A DNA stretch of 35,586 bases, from the NCBI GenBank assembly GCA_949295795.1, contig CASFML010000017.1:1-35586 (forward strand), written 5' to 3'. The position numbers were made by a program, and so were the translations under genes. Every line of letters begins with the position of its first letter. Positions within the stretch are counted from its first letter, which is position 1. This DNA is from an uncultured Gammaproteobacteria bacterium (GTDB taxonomy: Bacteria; Pseudomonadota; Gammaproteobacteria; Diplorickettsiales; Diplorickettsiaceae). Below the pieces are notes generated by a model. The model was not told the origin of the DNA. It did not search any database and worked only from the letters and a program-made list of their open reading frames with translations. Below are positions 17,709-26,665 of this stretch, one piece after another.

Positions 17709-19196
17709 TTAAATACATAAGTTTTTTTCTTTTATATTGTTATTTTCTTCACGATCATAATTATCTTTGAAGCGAATGATATCGTCTTCACCTAAATAAC
17801 TTCCTATTTGTAATTCAATTAATATTAAATCCCTTTCAGTGAAATTACTTAAACAATGTTTACATCCTAATGGTATAAAGGTTGATTCTTGTTCGTTCAA
17901 GATAAAATGTTTGCGATCATTTTCGACCGTGGCAATCCCTGTGACAACCATCCAGTATTCACTTCGATATTGATGCATTTGTAAAGATAAACTTGCACCA
18001 GAATGAACTGTCAATCGTTTTAACTTATAATTAGGACCTTGATCTAGAATAGTGAAATGTCCCCAAGGACGGTAAACTGTTTGATGATAGCGATAGGCTT
18101 CGTGGCCATTTAATTTTAATTCTTCCACTAATTGTTTCACTTTTTGAAGATGGGTGTGTTTGCAAACAAGTAAGGCGTCACTAGAATCTATAATGGTTAA
18201 ATTTTCTATTCCAATCGCGGCAATTAATCTTCCGGGTGAATTTTGACTATAAATAGTTGTATTATGAGTTTCCTGTAAACAGGCATTGCCGACGACCCGA
18301 TTACCATTTTCACCAGGTTTTAATAAAGTGTTCAACGCGTCCCAAGAACCAACATCCGACCAACCGAAATCAGCGGGTATTACGACAATATTTTTAGCTT
18401 TTTCCATCAAGGCGTAATCAATCGAAATATTTTCTAACTTACAGAAACTTTTTTTATCTAAATTAAGTTTATCGTAGGATAATCCGTTTTTTTTATAACT
18501 TAATTTCCAGCAATTCACAACGTTAAAATAAAGTTCTGGCGTATGTTTTTCCAATGCTCTTAACAAGGTTTGAACACCAAAGCAAAAAATTCCTGAGTTC
18601 CAAAGATAATTACCCTGTTCTATGAAAGATTGTGCTTCCTCAGATATTGGTTTTTCATGAAATTTAACAACCCTGTAAGCAGAAGCTAAATTCTTTGATT
18701 CAAAATATTGAATATACCCATACGCAGTTTCAGGTTTATGAGGAATAATTCCAAAAGTGGTTAAATATTCTTTTTTTGCAAGCTTATAGGCATTTTCGAC
18801 ATTTAAGTTAAACTTCTCTTGGTTTAAAATGATATGATCCGCGGGTAATACCAATAATACGGCTTCAGGACCCAATAGTTCTTTTATAAACAATGCAGCG
18901 AAGGCAATAGCAGATGTTGTATTCCGAGAAAAAGGTTCTAATATAAAACTAAACTCTTTTGATATACCAAGTTGACCTAAAGCATTAAGCTCTTTTTTAC
19001 TTTGGTAATAATACTCAAAATTAGTTACCGTGATAATTTTTTCTGTATGGGGTATATTGATAGCGCGATGATAAGTTTTTTGTATTAATGAATAAGGGTC
19101 ATTATTGAGGCGAATAAAAGGTTTAGGGTGTGCTTCGCGAGAAATAGGCCATAAACGAGACCCATTCCCGCCTGACAAAACAACAGGGACAAGCAT
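17709..19196 (-). CDS. manC: Mannose-1-phosphate guanylyltransferase / mannose-6-phosphate isomerase (type II)
   Basis: A bifunctional cytoplasmic enzyme makes GDP-mannose: a nucleotidyltransferase domain (residues 1 to about 345) and a cupin-type isomerase domain (about 355-480). The first shows the signature GGNGSRLWPISREAHPKPF and the FHEKP block (VKFHEKPISEEA). The second shows YRPWGHF, the metal-binding LQMHQYRSEYW and FIPLGCKH. At 495 residues it is slightly longer than the usual 465-485, the extra being a charged tail (DREENNNIKEKN). An AAGGA ribosome-binding site lies 9 bases before the ATG at 19196. Its product feeds Gmd at 12856-13821. A phosphomannomutase (ManB) is not in the window and must be encoded elsewhere. 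Intact and confidently identified. Confidence 0.95.
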   Translation of the reverse strand: MLVPVVLSGGNGSRLWPISREAHPKPFIRLNNDPYSLIQKTYHRAINIPHTEKIITVTNFEYYYQSKKELNALGQLGISKEFSFILEPFSRNTTSAIAFAALFIKELLGPEAVLLVLPADHIILNQEKFNLNVENAYKLAKKEYLTTFGIIPHKPETAYGYIQYFESKNLASAYRVVKFHEKPISEEAQSFIEQGNYLWNSGIFCFGVQTLLRALEKHTPELYFNVVNCWKLSYKKNGLSYDKLNLDKKSFCKLENISIDYALMEKAKNIVVIPADFGWSDVGSWDALNTLLKPGENGNRVVGNACLQETHNTTIYSQNSPGRLIAAIGIENLTIIDSSDALLVCKHTHLQKVKQLVEELKLNGHEAYRYHQTVYRPWGHFTILDQGPNYKLKRLTVHSGASLSLQMHQYRSEYWMVVTGIATVENDRKHFILNEQESTFIPLGCKHCLSNFTERDLILIELQIGSYLGEDDIIRFKDNYDREENNNIKEKNLCI

Positions 19197-19386
19197 CTTA
19201 TTTCATCCTTGAACTTTAATAAATTCTTGAAAACAAGCGTTTGATTTACTTATCCTAATCGCTATTGGTTTTGTTTGATCTTAGGATTATATTGTTATTT
19301 AACACCATTTTTTTGGGTTTGAATAAGGTTTACACTTTCAGCTAAAATTAAATGCCCAAAAAATTTTAAAGAACCCATTGAAACAC

Positions 19387-19431
19387 AGCTTATTTAGTAT
19401 ATCAATATACAAAATAAGCTCAAAATAAGCT
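19387..19431. repeat. Inverted repeat plus direct repeat in the manC / GT4 divergent region
   Basis: Arms 19387-19402 (AGCTTATTTAGTATAT) and 19405-19420 (ATATACAAAATAAGCT) form a 16-base inverted repeat with one mismatch and a two-base centre. AAAATAAGCT at 19411-19420 is then repeated directly at 19422-19431, one base later. The element lies 29-73 bases before the GT4 start at 19460, in the 263-base region between manC (minus) and that gene (plus). It has no T-run and looks more like a protein-binding site than a terminator. The rest of this intergenic region holds no gene; on the manC side a perfect TATAAT reads on the minus strand at 19286-19291 but without a recognisable -35 partner. Confidence 0.6.
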
Positions 19432-19459
19432 TCCAGGGTCGGGTTATTACATTTGGATT

Positions 19460-20593
19460 ATGGAAAATATTTTACATTTAGGTAAATTTTCGAGTGAACG
19501 AGTAGGTGGGATTGAAACTATCGTTGATACATTGCTTTTAGGGTTGAGTGTTGACTTTAAATTGTTCAATTTGGTGGCTAATAGCAGCTTTAAAAATAGC
19601 GTAATCGAACAAACTGGGTATGTCGAATATAGTGCGGCCTTAGCGGGTATTTTTGCGCGTACGCCGTTTTGCCCAAGCATGCCTTATTATATTAAAAAGC
19701 TAAACGAACGGTATCAATTTTCAATAGTTCATTTACATTTTCCCAATCCTATGGCACACCTCGCTTCTGAAATTTTACCCAGATCAGTTAAGCGAATTGT
19801 CAGCTGGCATAGTGATATAATACGGCAAAAGAGATTATTAAGAATTTATCAACCCTTTGTTAATCGTATATTAACGCAGACTAGCGCATTAATTGTATCG
19901 ACTCCTTATTTAGCTGAGCATTCTAAACAAATTGAAGTGGCTAGAGGGCGCAATATTATTCGTATCATTCCCTACGGCGTAGATTTTGATTATTTTTTAG
20001 CTAATAAATATCAGGGGAAAATTAAGCAGATTAAACAACAATATTCTCATCGATTTTTGATATTTGCCTTGGGAAGACATGTTTATTACAAGGGTTTTTG
20101 TTATTTAATTGAAGCGATGAAGCAATTACCTAGGAATATTGTTTTACTATTAGGGGGAGAAGGGACATTAACGCAAAAATTGCGCATCCAGGTTCAAACT
20201 TCACAGCTAGAAGAGCAAGTTCATTTTCTCGGTGAAATCGCTAAACAAGATTTGCCAGCCTATTACCATGCTTGTGATTTATTTTGTTTGCCATCAATTG
20301 AACAAAGCGAAGCATTTGGAATAGCTCAACTAGAGGCAATGGCTTGTGCAAAACCTGTTGTTTGTTGTGATGTGACGCATGCAGCGAGTAATCTGAATCA
20401 ACATGCTGTGACTGGCTTTGTGGTGTCTCCACGCTGTCCAACGTCACTGGCGGCTGCAATTTTAAAACTTTATCGAGAACCTTTATTACGTCACTCTTTA
20501 GGAAGGTCGGCCTATTATTATGCTAAAGAAAAATTCACTACTCAACAAATGGTGCGACAGATAAAAAAACTTTATCAAGAAATTATTTGTTGA
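19460..20593 (+). CDS. Glycosyltransferase family 4 (WbdB/WbdC-like)
   Basis: A 377-residue GT-B enzyme. The N-terminal domain has the donor-side glycine loop RVGGIETIVDTLL and HLHFPNPMAHL; the C-terminal domain has IFALGRHVYYKGFCYLIEA, LLLGGEG and the EX7E element EAFGIAQLEAMACAKPVVC. This variant (EAFGIAQLEAM) is the one I associate with mannosyltransferases that add early residues in mannan-type O-antigens, though other donors are possible. It has no transmembrane segment, so it acts at the cytoplasmic membrane face. It starts the plus-strand pair with the GT2 gene at 20625. No strong ribosome-binding site precedes the ATG. The upstream region carries a dyad. Confidence 0.88.
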   Translation: MENILHLGKFSSERVGGIETIVDTLLLGLSVDFKLFNLVANSSFKNSVIEQTGYVEYSAALAGIFARTPFCPSMPYYIKKLNERYQFSIVHLHFPNPMAHLASEILPRSVKRIVSWHSDIIRQKRLLRIYQPFVNRILTQTSALIVSTPYLAEHSKQIEVARGRNIIRIIPYGVDFDYFLANKYQGKIKQIKQQYSHRFLIFALGRHVYYKGFCYLIEAMKQLPRNIVLLLGGEGTLTQKLRIQVQTSQLEEQVHFLGEIAKQDLPAYYHACDLFCLPSIEQSEAFGIAQLEAMACAKPVVCCDVTHAASNLNQHAVTGFVVSPRCPTSLAAAILKLYREPLLRHSLGRSAYYYAKEKFTTQQMVRQIKKLYQEIIC

Positions 20594-20624
20594 TTACTTT
20601 AAAAATATAATGTAAGAAAAATTT

Positions 20625-21431
20625 ATGTCTCAGATGAAACTTTCAATCAGCATTGTTGTCTATCAAGAAGATTTTTTACAAATTAAAGATTGTCTTATGA
20701 GTATAATCAATGCAATACCAAGAGATATACCCTATGAAATTAGTATTGTGGACAATGGCGCCGTAGAATCAAAAAAAAAGAAAAGTTATGAAATTGAGAT
20801 AAGCAAATGGTTTTCAAATTTACCCATATTTTACATTTTATCCCCTAAAAATGGTGGTTATGGTTATGGGCATAATCAAGTTATTCTTAAAAGTAATGCA
20901 GAATATCATCTTATTCTCAATAACGATGTTTATTTATTGCCTGATACCATTAAAAATGCATTTGATTTTATGCAGATGTATGACCAAGTAGGGATGTTAG
21001 TTCCGGATGTTTATGATATGGATAATAACAGAGTGTATCTTTGCCGCAGGAATCCAAGTTTATGGATTAGTTTTTTACGTCGGTTTGCACCTAATGCCTT
21101 TAAAAAAATATTTCATAAAAGATTAAATAAATTTGAAATGCAAGATAAAAATTATAATGAAGCCATTTTTAATTTAAGTAACCCCACAGGTTGTTTCATG
21201 TTTTGTCGGTTAAGCTTGCTAAAGCAGTTAAAGGGCTTTGATGAACGATTTTTTATGTATTATGACGATTCTGATTTAGGACGACGCATGGCTGAAATTT
21301 CTCAAATCGCCTATTCACCTACTGTTAAGATAAAACATGTTTGGCGGCGAGCCGCTTATAAAACTTATCGTATGGCATGGATCGCAAGTAAATCAGCTTT
21401 ATATTATTCATGGAAGTGGTTACTAAAATAA
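20625..21431 (+). CDS. Glycosyltransferase family 2, WbbL-like (rhamnosyltransferase candidate)
   Basis: A 268-residue GT-A enzyme. It begins with the strand SISIVVYQEDF, then IVDNGAVES, the loop NGGYGYGHNQVI, the metal-binding LILNNDVYL (DxD equivalent) and the acceptor block GFDERFFMYYDDSDLGRR (ED-type catalytic region). The order and length match E. coli WbbL, which adds L-rhamnose to GlcNAc-PP-undecaprenol as the first O-chain sugar. dTDP-rhamnose synthesis genes lie immediately downstream, which supports rhamnose as donor. It may be the adaptor/primer enzyme for the exported chain. A second in-frame ATG at 20634 (MKLSISIVV) is an equally plausible start. Its stop overlaps the rmlC 3' end by 9 bases, tail to tail. 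Confidence 0.85.
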   Translation: MSQMKLSISIVVYQEDFLQIKDCLMSIINAIPRDIPYEISIVDNGAVESKKKKSYEIEISKWFSNLPIFYILSPKNGGYGYGHNQVILKSNAEYHLILNNDVYLLPDTIKNAFDFMQMYDQVGMLVPDVYDMDNNRVYLCRRNPSLWISFLRRFAPNAFKKIFHKRLNKFEMQDKNYNEAIFNLSNPTGCFMFCRLSLLKQLKGFDERFFMYYDDSDLGRRMAEISQIAYSPTVKIKHVWRRAAYKTYRMAWIASKSALYYSWKWLLK

Positions 21432-21971
21432 AAATTGGGGGAGAATATTTTTTAGCTGAGAATAATTTTGATCTTTAGGTGATATGATGGGTTCGGATAA
21501 TGGCCAGTCAATAGCTAGACTGGGATCCGACCAGAGTATGCCTTGTTCAGCTTTTGGATTGTAATAATGACTGCATTTATAGTGAAAGTCAGCGATCTCA
21601 CTGATTACGCAAAATCCATGCGCAAATCCTTTGGGTATAAAGAGTTGGTAATGATTTTCGTCATTTAAAACAACACCAAACCATTTGCCGAAAGTGGCTG
21701 ATTCAGTTCTGATATCCACAGCTACATCAAAAACACTGCCACGGATGACTGTGACTAATTTATCTTGTGGTTGCTGGATCTGATAATGTAGTCCCCGCAA
21801 AACATTTTTGCTAGAACGAGAAAGATTATCCTGAACAAAACTTATTTTCCGATTAAGAAATTTTTGATAACGTTCTTCCTGAAAGGCTTCAAAAAAGAAT
21901 CCGCGCTCATCCTGATGAGATTTTGGATCAATTAAAATTAAATCTGGGATAGAAGTGGGGATAATTTTCAT
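21423..21971 (-). CDS. rmlC: dTDP-4-dehydrorhamnose 3,5-epimerase
   Basis: Third step to dTDP-L-rhamnose: epimerises C3 and C5 of dTDP-4-keto-6-deoxyglucose. The 182 residues match the family length. Landmarks are RGFFFEAF, the catalytic His in LRGLHYQIQ, the VFDVAVDIR strand and [12 protein letters not shown] of the cupin fold. The final motif, [12 protein letters not shown], is also standard. The start ATG overlaps the rmlA stop (ATGA, 21968-21971), so the two are translationally coupled. The 3' end overlaps the convergent GT2 gene by 9 bases. Confidence 0.97.
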   Translation of the reverse strand: MKIIPTSIPDLILIDPKSHQDERGFFFEAFQEERYQKFLNRKISFVQDNLSRSSKNVLRGLHYQIQQPQDKLVTVIRGSVFDVAVDIRTESATFGKWFGVVLNDENHYQLFIPKGFAHGFCVISEIADFHYKCSHYYNPKAEQGILWSDPSLAIDWPLSEPIISPKDQNYSQLKNILPQFLF

Positions 21972-22843
21972 AATTCTCGTTTAATAAGATCAAGTAGATA
22001 ACTTCCATAGCTACAATTAATAAGTTTATGAGCAGCCATTTCTAAAGACTCGGTATTGATAAAACCTTTTCGCCAGGCAATTTCTTCTAAGCAAGCTATT
22101 TTTAAGCCTTGCCGTTTTTCCACCACTTGTACGAAGTGCGAAGCTTCTAATAACGCGTCATGCGTCCCGGTATCTAACCAGGTGCTACCCCGACTAATTA
22201 ACTGATGTGAAAGTTGTCCTTGGATTAAATATTGACGATTGACATCGGTTATTTCTAATTCGCCACGTTGAGAAGGTTTAATATTTTTAGCAATATCGAT
22301 GACTTGATTGTCATAGAAATATAAACCGGTGACTGCCCAGTTAGACTTAGGAAGTTTAGGTTTCTCCTCAATGTCAATTAAATTTTTTTTTTGGTCAAAC
22401 ACTGCAACACCATAACGTTCCGGATCCTTGACAAAATAACAAAAAATTTGGGCACCGATTTGTTGACCAGCTGCGGCACTAACCGTTTCAGAAAATTTTT
22501 CTCCATGGAATAGATTATCCCCAAGAATCAATGCTATTGAATCCTTACCAATAAATTTTTCTCCGATAATGAAGGCTTGTGCTAAGCCATCAGGTTTTTT
22601 TTGGGTTAAATAACTAAGGTTTATTCCCCATTGTGCACCATTTCCGAGCAAATTTTGATATTGAGGTAAGGCTTCTATGCTAGTAATGATTAATATATCC
22701 TGAATACCCGCCAACATTAGCGCACTGAGCGGATAATAGACCATGGGTTTGTCATAAATAGGCAGTAACTGCTTACTAATCCCTTTAGTGATAGGATGTA
22801 AACGTGTACCTGAGCCGCCGGATAAAATGATACCTTTCACCAA
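21968..22843 (-). CDS. rmlA: Glucose-1-phosphate thymidylyltransferase
   Basis: First step to dTDP-L-rhamnose: condenses dTTP and glucose-1-phosphate. The 291-residue length is standard. Signatures are [16 protein letters not shown] (nucleotide-binding loop), [23 protein letters not shown] (metal Asp), IEEKP and [17 protein letters not shown]. It is the first gene of the rmlA-rmlC minus-strand pair, divergent from the GT2 gene at 22930 with an 86-base region between. rmlD and rmlB sit 2 kb to the right on the other strand, so the rml set is complete but split in two oppositely transcribed halves. Confidence 0.98.
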   Translation of the reverse strand: MVKGIILSGGSGTRLHPITKGISKQLLPIYDKPMVYYPLSALMLAGIQDILIITSIEALPQYQNLLGNGAQWGINLSYLTQKKPDGLAQAFIIGEKFIGKDSIALILGDNLFHGEKFSETVSAAAGQQIGAQIFCYFVKDPERYGVAVFDQKKNLIDIEEKPKLPKSNWAVTGLYFYDNQVIDIAKNIKPSQRGELEITDVNRQYLIQGQLSHQLISRGSTWLDTGTHDALLEASHFVQVVEKRQGLKIACLEEIAWRKGFINTESLEMAAHKLINCSYGSYLLDLIKREL

Positions 22844-22929
22844 AACTTTCCTTGTTAGTTAAAAAAGAGCAGCGAGTCGCTTCAATTTTTGTCTAGTGTA
22901 AGGTATATTGAAGTTTATTAAAATAGCTT

Positions 22930-23814
22930 ATGGATAAGATGTTTAACCCTACTGTATTAATTACTATTGTTCTATACCATCCTGACAAGAGCAAGATATT
23001 GAATTTAATTGATATTTGCTCGCGATATGAAAAAAGCCAAATATTGTTATTCGATAATACTGAAGATTCTCAAGCTTTTGAGTATGCTAATAAGGATATT
23101 ATTTTATTTAAAAGTCTCAAAAATGTTGGCGTAGGAGGTGCACATTACTTGGCCTGCCAAATGGCCGAGGAAAAGGATTTTGAATTCGTATTATTTCTTG
23201 ATCAGGATAGTCAGCTATCGGAAGGGTTTATTACCGATATGATTTCAGGTTTTTATCGGCTAAAAAATTTACATCCGCGTTTATGTGCCATTGGCCCAAC
23301 CTGGCATGATCCTGAGCTTAAAAACTCAAAAACCAGAGCATTTAAAGATAGATTAAGATACTTACTCAAGGCGCCCAATTTAAAACAAGTGTTAATTAGC
23401 TCTGGAATGTTGATTTGGGTACCGACCTTAAAACATATTGGCTATCCCAAAAAGGAATATTTTATCGATCTGGTCGATACTGAATGGTGTTTACGTGCTT
23501 TATATAAAAATTATCAAATCGTTATGCTGCCGGAAGTGTTTATGAAGCATAGAATAGGTGAAGTTAAAAAAATTAATAAAGTATTCGTTCAATATGAACA
23601 GCCCATTCGTTATTATTATTCGATTCGTAATAGTTTTTTGCTATTTCATGAAAAAAATATTTTATTTTCACATAAGCTTTTTATTCTTTTCGGAAACTTA
23701 TTCAAATTAAGAAAAATTATATTTTCGCCTAAGCCTCTAGGGAGCTTAATGGCAGCATTTCGTGGTGTTATAGATGGATTTTTTATCAAAAATAATAGAA
23801 CTGACTTATATTAG
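22930..23814 (+). CDS. Glycosyltransferase family 2, rhamnosyltransferase-like (first tandem copy)
   Basis: A 294-residue GT-A enzyme with the FLDQDSQ element (DxD region) and KNVGVGGAHYLA that mark bacterial rhamnosyltransferases of the RfbF type. The block GYPKKEYFIDLVDTEWCLRAL holds the catalytic region. The tail RYYYSIRNSFLLF and FRGVIDG is also typical. The product at 23838-24773 is a clear paralogue. Its N-terminus aligns to MFNPT here, so translation may really start at the second ATG (22939). The enzyme presumably transfers rhamnose from dTDP-rhamnose, made by the surrounding rml genes. It starts an operon running through the second copy, rmlD and rmlB. Confidence 0.88.
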   Translation: MDKMFNPTVLITIVLYHPDKSKILNLIDICSRYEKSQILLFDNTEDSQAFEYANKDIILFKSLKNVGVGGAHYLACQMAEEKDFEFVLFLDQDSQLSEGFITDMISGFYRLKNLHPRLCAIGPTWHDPELKNSKTRAFKDRLRYLLKAPNLKQVLISSGMLIWVPTLKHIGYPKKEYFIDLVDTEWCLRALYKNYQIVMLPEVFMKHRIGEVKKINKVFVQYEQPIRYYYSIRNSFLLFHEKNILFSHKLFILFGNLFKLRKIIFSPKPLGSLMAAFRGVIDGFFIKNNRTDLY

Positions 23815-23837
23815 GACTGTTTTTAGAAAGGGATAGC

Positions 23838-24773
23838 ATGCTCAAACCCACGTTATTAATTAATATCGTACTTTACAATCCAGATGAAGGAAAATTGCAA
23901 GAATTACTTCGCGTTTGTTTAGATTATGATCGAGTTAAAATTTTACTCTTTGATAATTCTCCCTATCAACAAAATTTAGAGGGTATACATTCTGAAAATA
24001 TTGTTTTATATAAAAGTAAAAAAAATGTAGGCGTAGCAGGTGCACATTTTTATGCATGTAAAATGGCAGAGAGTGAGAATTTTGATTTTGTGCTTTTTCT
24101 CGATCAAGATAGTCAACTACCCGAAAATTTTATTGCTCAAATGATTACTGGATTTTATCATCTACAAAAATTATATCCTCGTTTGTGCGCGATCGGTCCT
24201 TCCTGGAAGGATCCAAGAATAAACAATTGGTACCAAGAAAAACAAGTAAAAAATAATCTTAAAACTACGCTAAAAGCCAAATTAAAGCGAGTTCTCAAAG
24301 TGACTCAGCGCCGAGAAAAAATTCATCATTTCTTGCGGCTTGATAATATATTAATTAGTTCGGGTATGATGGTTTGTGTACCTACTTTAAAGGAAATAGG
24401 TTATCCCAAAAAAGAATATTTTATTGATTTAGTTGATATCGAGTGGTGTTTACGGGCATTATCAAAAGATTTTCAGATTGAAATAGTAAAAGATGTACAA
24501 ATGCAGCATACCATTGGACAATTTAAATCTACAAAAAATAAATTTTTACAATATCAAAATCCTATGCGATATTATTATTCTATTCGCAATAGTTTTTATC
24601 TGTTTAGAGAGAGAAAATTTCCAATATCATTTCGGTTATTTATTTTAATTCATAATATTTTAGAAATTAAAAAAATTCCGTTTGTTCCGGAATCAAAAAA
24701 AAGTTTATTGGCTGCTATGAGTGGTATTAAAGATGGAATATTGATGAAAAAAACCTTAGCGGCCTTTAAATAA
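23838..24773 (+). CDS. Glycosyltransferase family 2, rhamnosyltransferase-like (second tandem copy)
   Basis: A 311-residue paralogue of the preceding product, sharing runs such as FVLFLDQDSQLPENF/LSEGF, SSGM...VPTLK, GYPKKEYFIDLVD and the RYYYSIRNSF tail. It differs by an insertion of about 25 basic residues near position 140-160 (KTTLKAKLKRVLKVTQRREK), which could change acceptor recognition or membrane contact. An AAAGGGA ribosome-binding site sits about 5 bases before the ATG. The gene starts 23 bases after the first copy. Two similar but distinct rhamnosyltransferases suggest two different rhamnose linkages in the repeat. rmlD starts 12 bases downstream. Confidence 0.9.
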   Translation: MLKPTLLINIVLYNPDEGKLQELLRVCLDYDRVKILLFDNSPYQQNLEGIHSENIVLYKSKKNVGVAGAHFYACKMAESENFDFVLFLDQDSQLPENFIAQMITGFYHLQKLYPRLCAIGPSWKDPRINNWYQEKQVKNNLKTTLKAKLKRVLKVTQRREKIHHFLRLDNILISSGMMVCVPTLKEIGYPKKEYFIDLVDIEWCLRALSKDFQIEIVKDVQMQHTIGQFKSTKNKFLQYQNPMRYYYSIRNSFYLFRERKFPISFRLFILIHNILEIKKIPFVPESKKSLLAAMSGIKDGILMKKTLAAFK

Positions 24774-24785
24774 TGAGTAAATTGG

Positions 24786-25664
24786 ATGGTTCAGGGAAGA
24801 ATATTATTAACAGGTGCAAAGGGTCAATTAGGACACGAAATTATTGAATTGGCAAGAAATCTAAATTTACCATTGTATGCTTTTGCGCGCTCGCAACTTA
24901 ATATTACTGAATTAGCACAAATTGAATATGCAGTAAGGATCATTAAACCAAAATACATTATTAATACGGCAGCATATACTGCTGTTGATAAGGCTGAAAA
25001 GGAAAGTGAGCTTGCCTTTTTAATTAATAGCACAGGAGTTAACAACTTGGCACAAATAGCCGAGAAATACGATATCCCGTTAATACATATTTCCACTGAC
25101 TACGTTTTTGATGGCCAAAAAAAATCTGCTTATATTGAAGAAGATAAAACTCAACCGTTATCGATTTATGGAAAAAGTAAATTAAGTGGAGAAATGCTTC
25201 TTAGAAAAACTTGGAATAAACATATTATTTTACGAGTAAGTTGGATATTTGGACAATTTGGGAATAATTTTGTGAAAACTATTCTTCGTTTAGCTAAAGA
25301 AAAGAATGAATTAAAAATCATAGCCGATCAAAGAGGGGCTCCCACCTACACGGGTGATATCGCTTTGACACTAATAAAGATAATTGATTGTCTGGAAAAG
25401 GGCCAAACTGATTGGGGAACCTACCATTACACGGGTATACCCACGTTAAGCTGGTATGAATTTGCTAAAAAAATAGTCACCGAGGCAAAGCAATACCAGC
25501 CATTAATTCTAAAAAAGATTATTCCTATTCCATCGGCAGAATATCCCAGTATCGCGCTTAGACCCTGTAATTCCGAGTTAGCTTGTCAGAAAATTTCTCA
25601 AACCTTTTATATTGATCAGAATAATTGGTTTTTTGGTTTAAAAAAAATGGTTCATTGTTTATGA
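24786..25664 (+). CDS. rmlD: dTDP-4-dehydrorhamnose reductase
   Basis: Last step to dTDP-L-rhamnose: reduction of the C4 keto group with NAD(P)H. The 292 residues match the family. It shows RILLTGAKGQLGHEI (Rossmann Gly motif), NTAAYTAVDKAE, HISTDYVFDG, the catalytic YGKSKLSGE (Tyr-x3-Lys) and RVSWIFG. It lies between the second rhamnosyltransferase and rmlB, with its TGA stop overlapping the rmlB ATG. It is not a good candidate for reducing the Gmd product because all of its landmarks are RmlD-type. Confidence 0.96.
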   Translation: MVQGRILLTGAKGQLGHEIIELARNLNLPLYAFARSQLNITELAQIEYAVRIIKPKYIINTAAYTAVDKAEKESELAFLINSTGVNNLAQIAEKYDIPLIHISTDYVFDGQKKSAYIEEDKTQPLSIYGKSKLSGEMLLRKTWNKHIILRVSWIFGQFGNNFVKTILRLAKEKNELKIIADQRGAPTYTGDIALTLIKIIDCLEKGQTDWGTYHYTGIPTLSWYEFAKKIVTEAKQYQPLILKKIIPIPSAEYPSIALRPCNSELACQKISQTFYIDQNNWFFGLKKMVHCL

Positions 25665-26665
25665 CATATCACCCAAAAAATATTTTAGTAACAGGCGGTG
25701 CTGGTTTTATTGCGAGTCATTTTGTCCATTATTGTCAAAAAAATTACCCAGAAATATTTATTGTTAATCTCGATAAATTGACCTATGCAGGAACATTAAA
25801 TAATCTTAAAAATTTACGCTATCCTGAACAACATCATTTTGTACAAGGTGATATACTCGATAACGATTTAGTATTTAAATTATTAAAGGATTTTAAAATA
25901 GATACGCTCGTTCATTTTGCCGCTGAAACTCATGTCGATCGTTCTATTAATACTCCTGAAAAATTTATAAAAACCAATATCTCGGGTACTTTTGCTTTAT
26001 TAGAATCAAGTCGAAAGCTTTGGCTAGAAGATCTCGGTTTAGGAAGTAATGATTGCCGATTTCATCATATCTCTACCGACGAAGTGTATGGTAGTTTACA
26101 AAAGTCTGAGCCAGCCTTTACTGAGCTGACACCTTATCGGCCTAATTCACCTTATTCGGCAAGCAAAGCGTCTTCAGACTATTTGGTGCGTGCTTATTAT
26201 AATACTTATGGATTGCCTGTTACACTAACCCATTGTTCTAATAATTATGGTCCTTTGCAACACACTGAAAAATTTATCCCAACCATTATAGATTGCTGTT
26301 TACGACAAAAGCCTATTCCTATTTATGGTGATGGTTCCAATATTCGTGATTGGCTCTATGTAGAAGATCATTGTAGAGGAATCGATAGTGTCATACGAAA
26401 GGGCAGATTAGGAGAAAGTTATAATATTGGCGGGAATAATGAATTAAGCAATTTAGAAGTTATAAATCTCATCTTTGAGGGTTTATGCAAAACTAACCCG
26501 ATCAACTTTAAATATAATGATCTCATTTCCTTTGTAAAGGATCGACCAGGACATGATTGGCGTTATGCAATCAATGCTGAAAAAATAACCAACGAATTAG
26601 CATGGCAACCTAAAGAAACATTTTCTTCAGGAATATTAAAAACGATAATGGCTTATCAAAAGTGA
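25661..26665 (+). CDS. rmlB: dTDP-glucose 4,6-dehydratase
   Basis: Second step to dTDP-L-rhamnose. The open frame extends upstream to 25625, but the ATG at 25661 overlaps the rmlD stop (ATGA, 25661-25664) and gives the normal N-terminus MTYHPKNILVTGGAGFIAS. The product is 334 residues, a little shorter than the common 350-360. Signatures are TGGAGFIASHF, the HISTDEVYG Ser/Thr-Asp-Glu active site, PYSASKASSDYLVRAY (Tyr-x3-Lys), NNYGPLQHTEKFIP and GDGSNIRDWLYVEDH. The 3' end overlaps the convergent O-methyltransferase gene by 10 bases. Identification is firm. Confidence 0.97.
   Translation: MTYHPKNILVTGGAGFIASHFVHYCQKNYPEIFIVNLDKLTYAGTLNNLKNLRYPEQHHFVQGDILDNDLVFKLLKDFKIDTLVHFAAETHVDRSINTPEKFIKTNISGTFALLESSRKLWLEDLGLGSNDCRFHHISTDEVYGSLQKSEPAFTELTPYRPNSPYSASKASSDYLVRAYYNTYGLPVTLTHCSNNYGPLQHTEKFIPTIIDCCLRQKPIPIYGDGSNIRDWLYVEDHCRGIDSVIRKGRLGESYNIGGNNELSNLEVINLIFEGLCKTNPINFKYNDLISFVKDRPGHDWRYAINAEKITNELAWQPKETFSSGILKTIMAYQK

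Noticed and set aside
22881-22909. TTCAAT-17-TATATT as promoter of the first tandem GT2
   Set aside because: The -10 box is good, but the -35 matches only three of six positions in AT-rich DNA, where such pairs are common by chance.
24786-25664. RmlD as the missing reductase for the Gmd product
   Set aside because: All its motifs and its coupling to rmlB fit dTDP-4-dehydrorhamnose reductase; there is no sign of GDP-sugar use.
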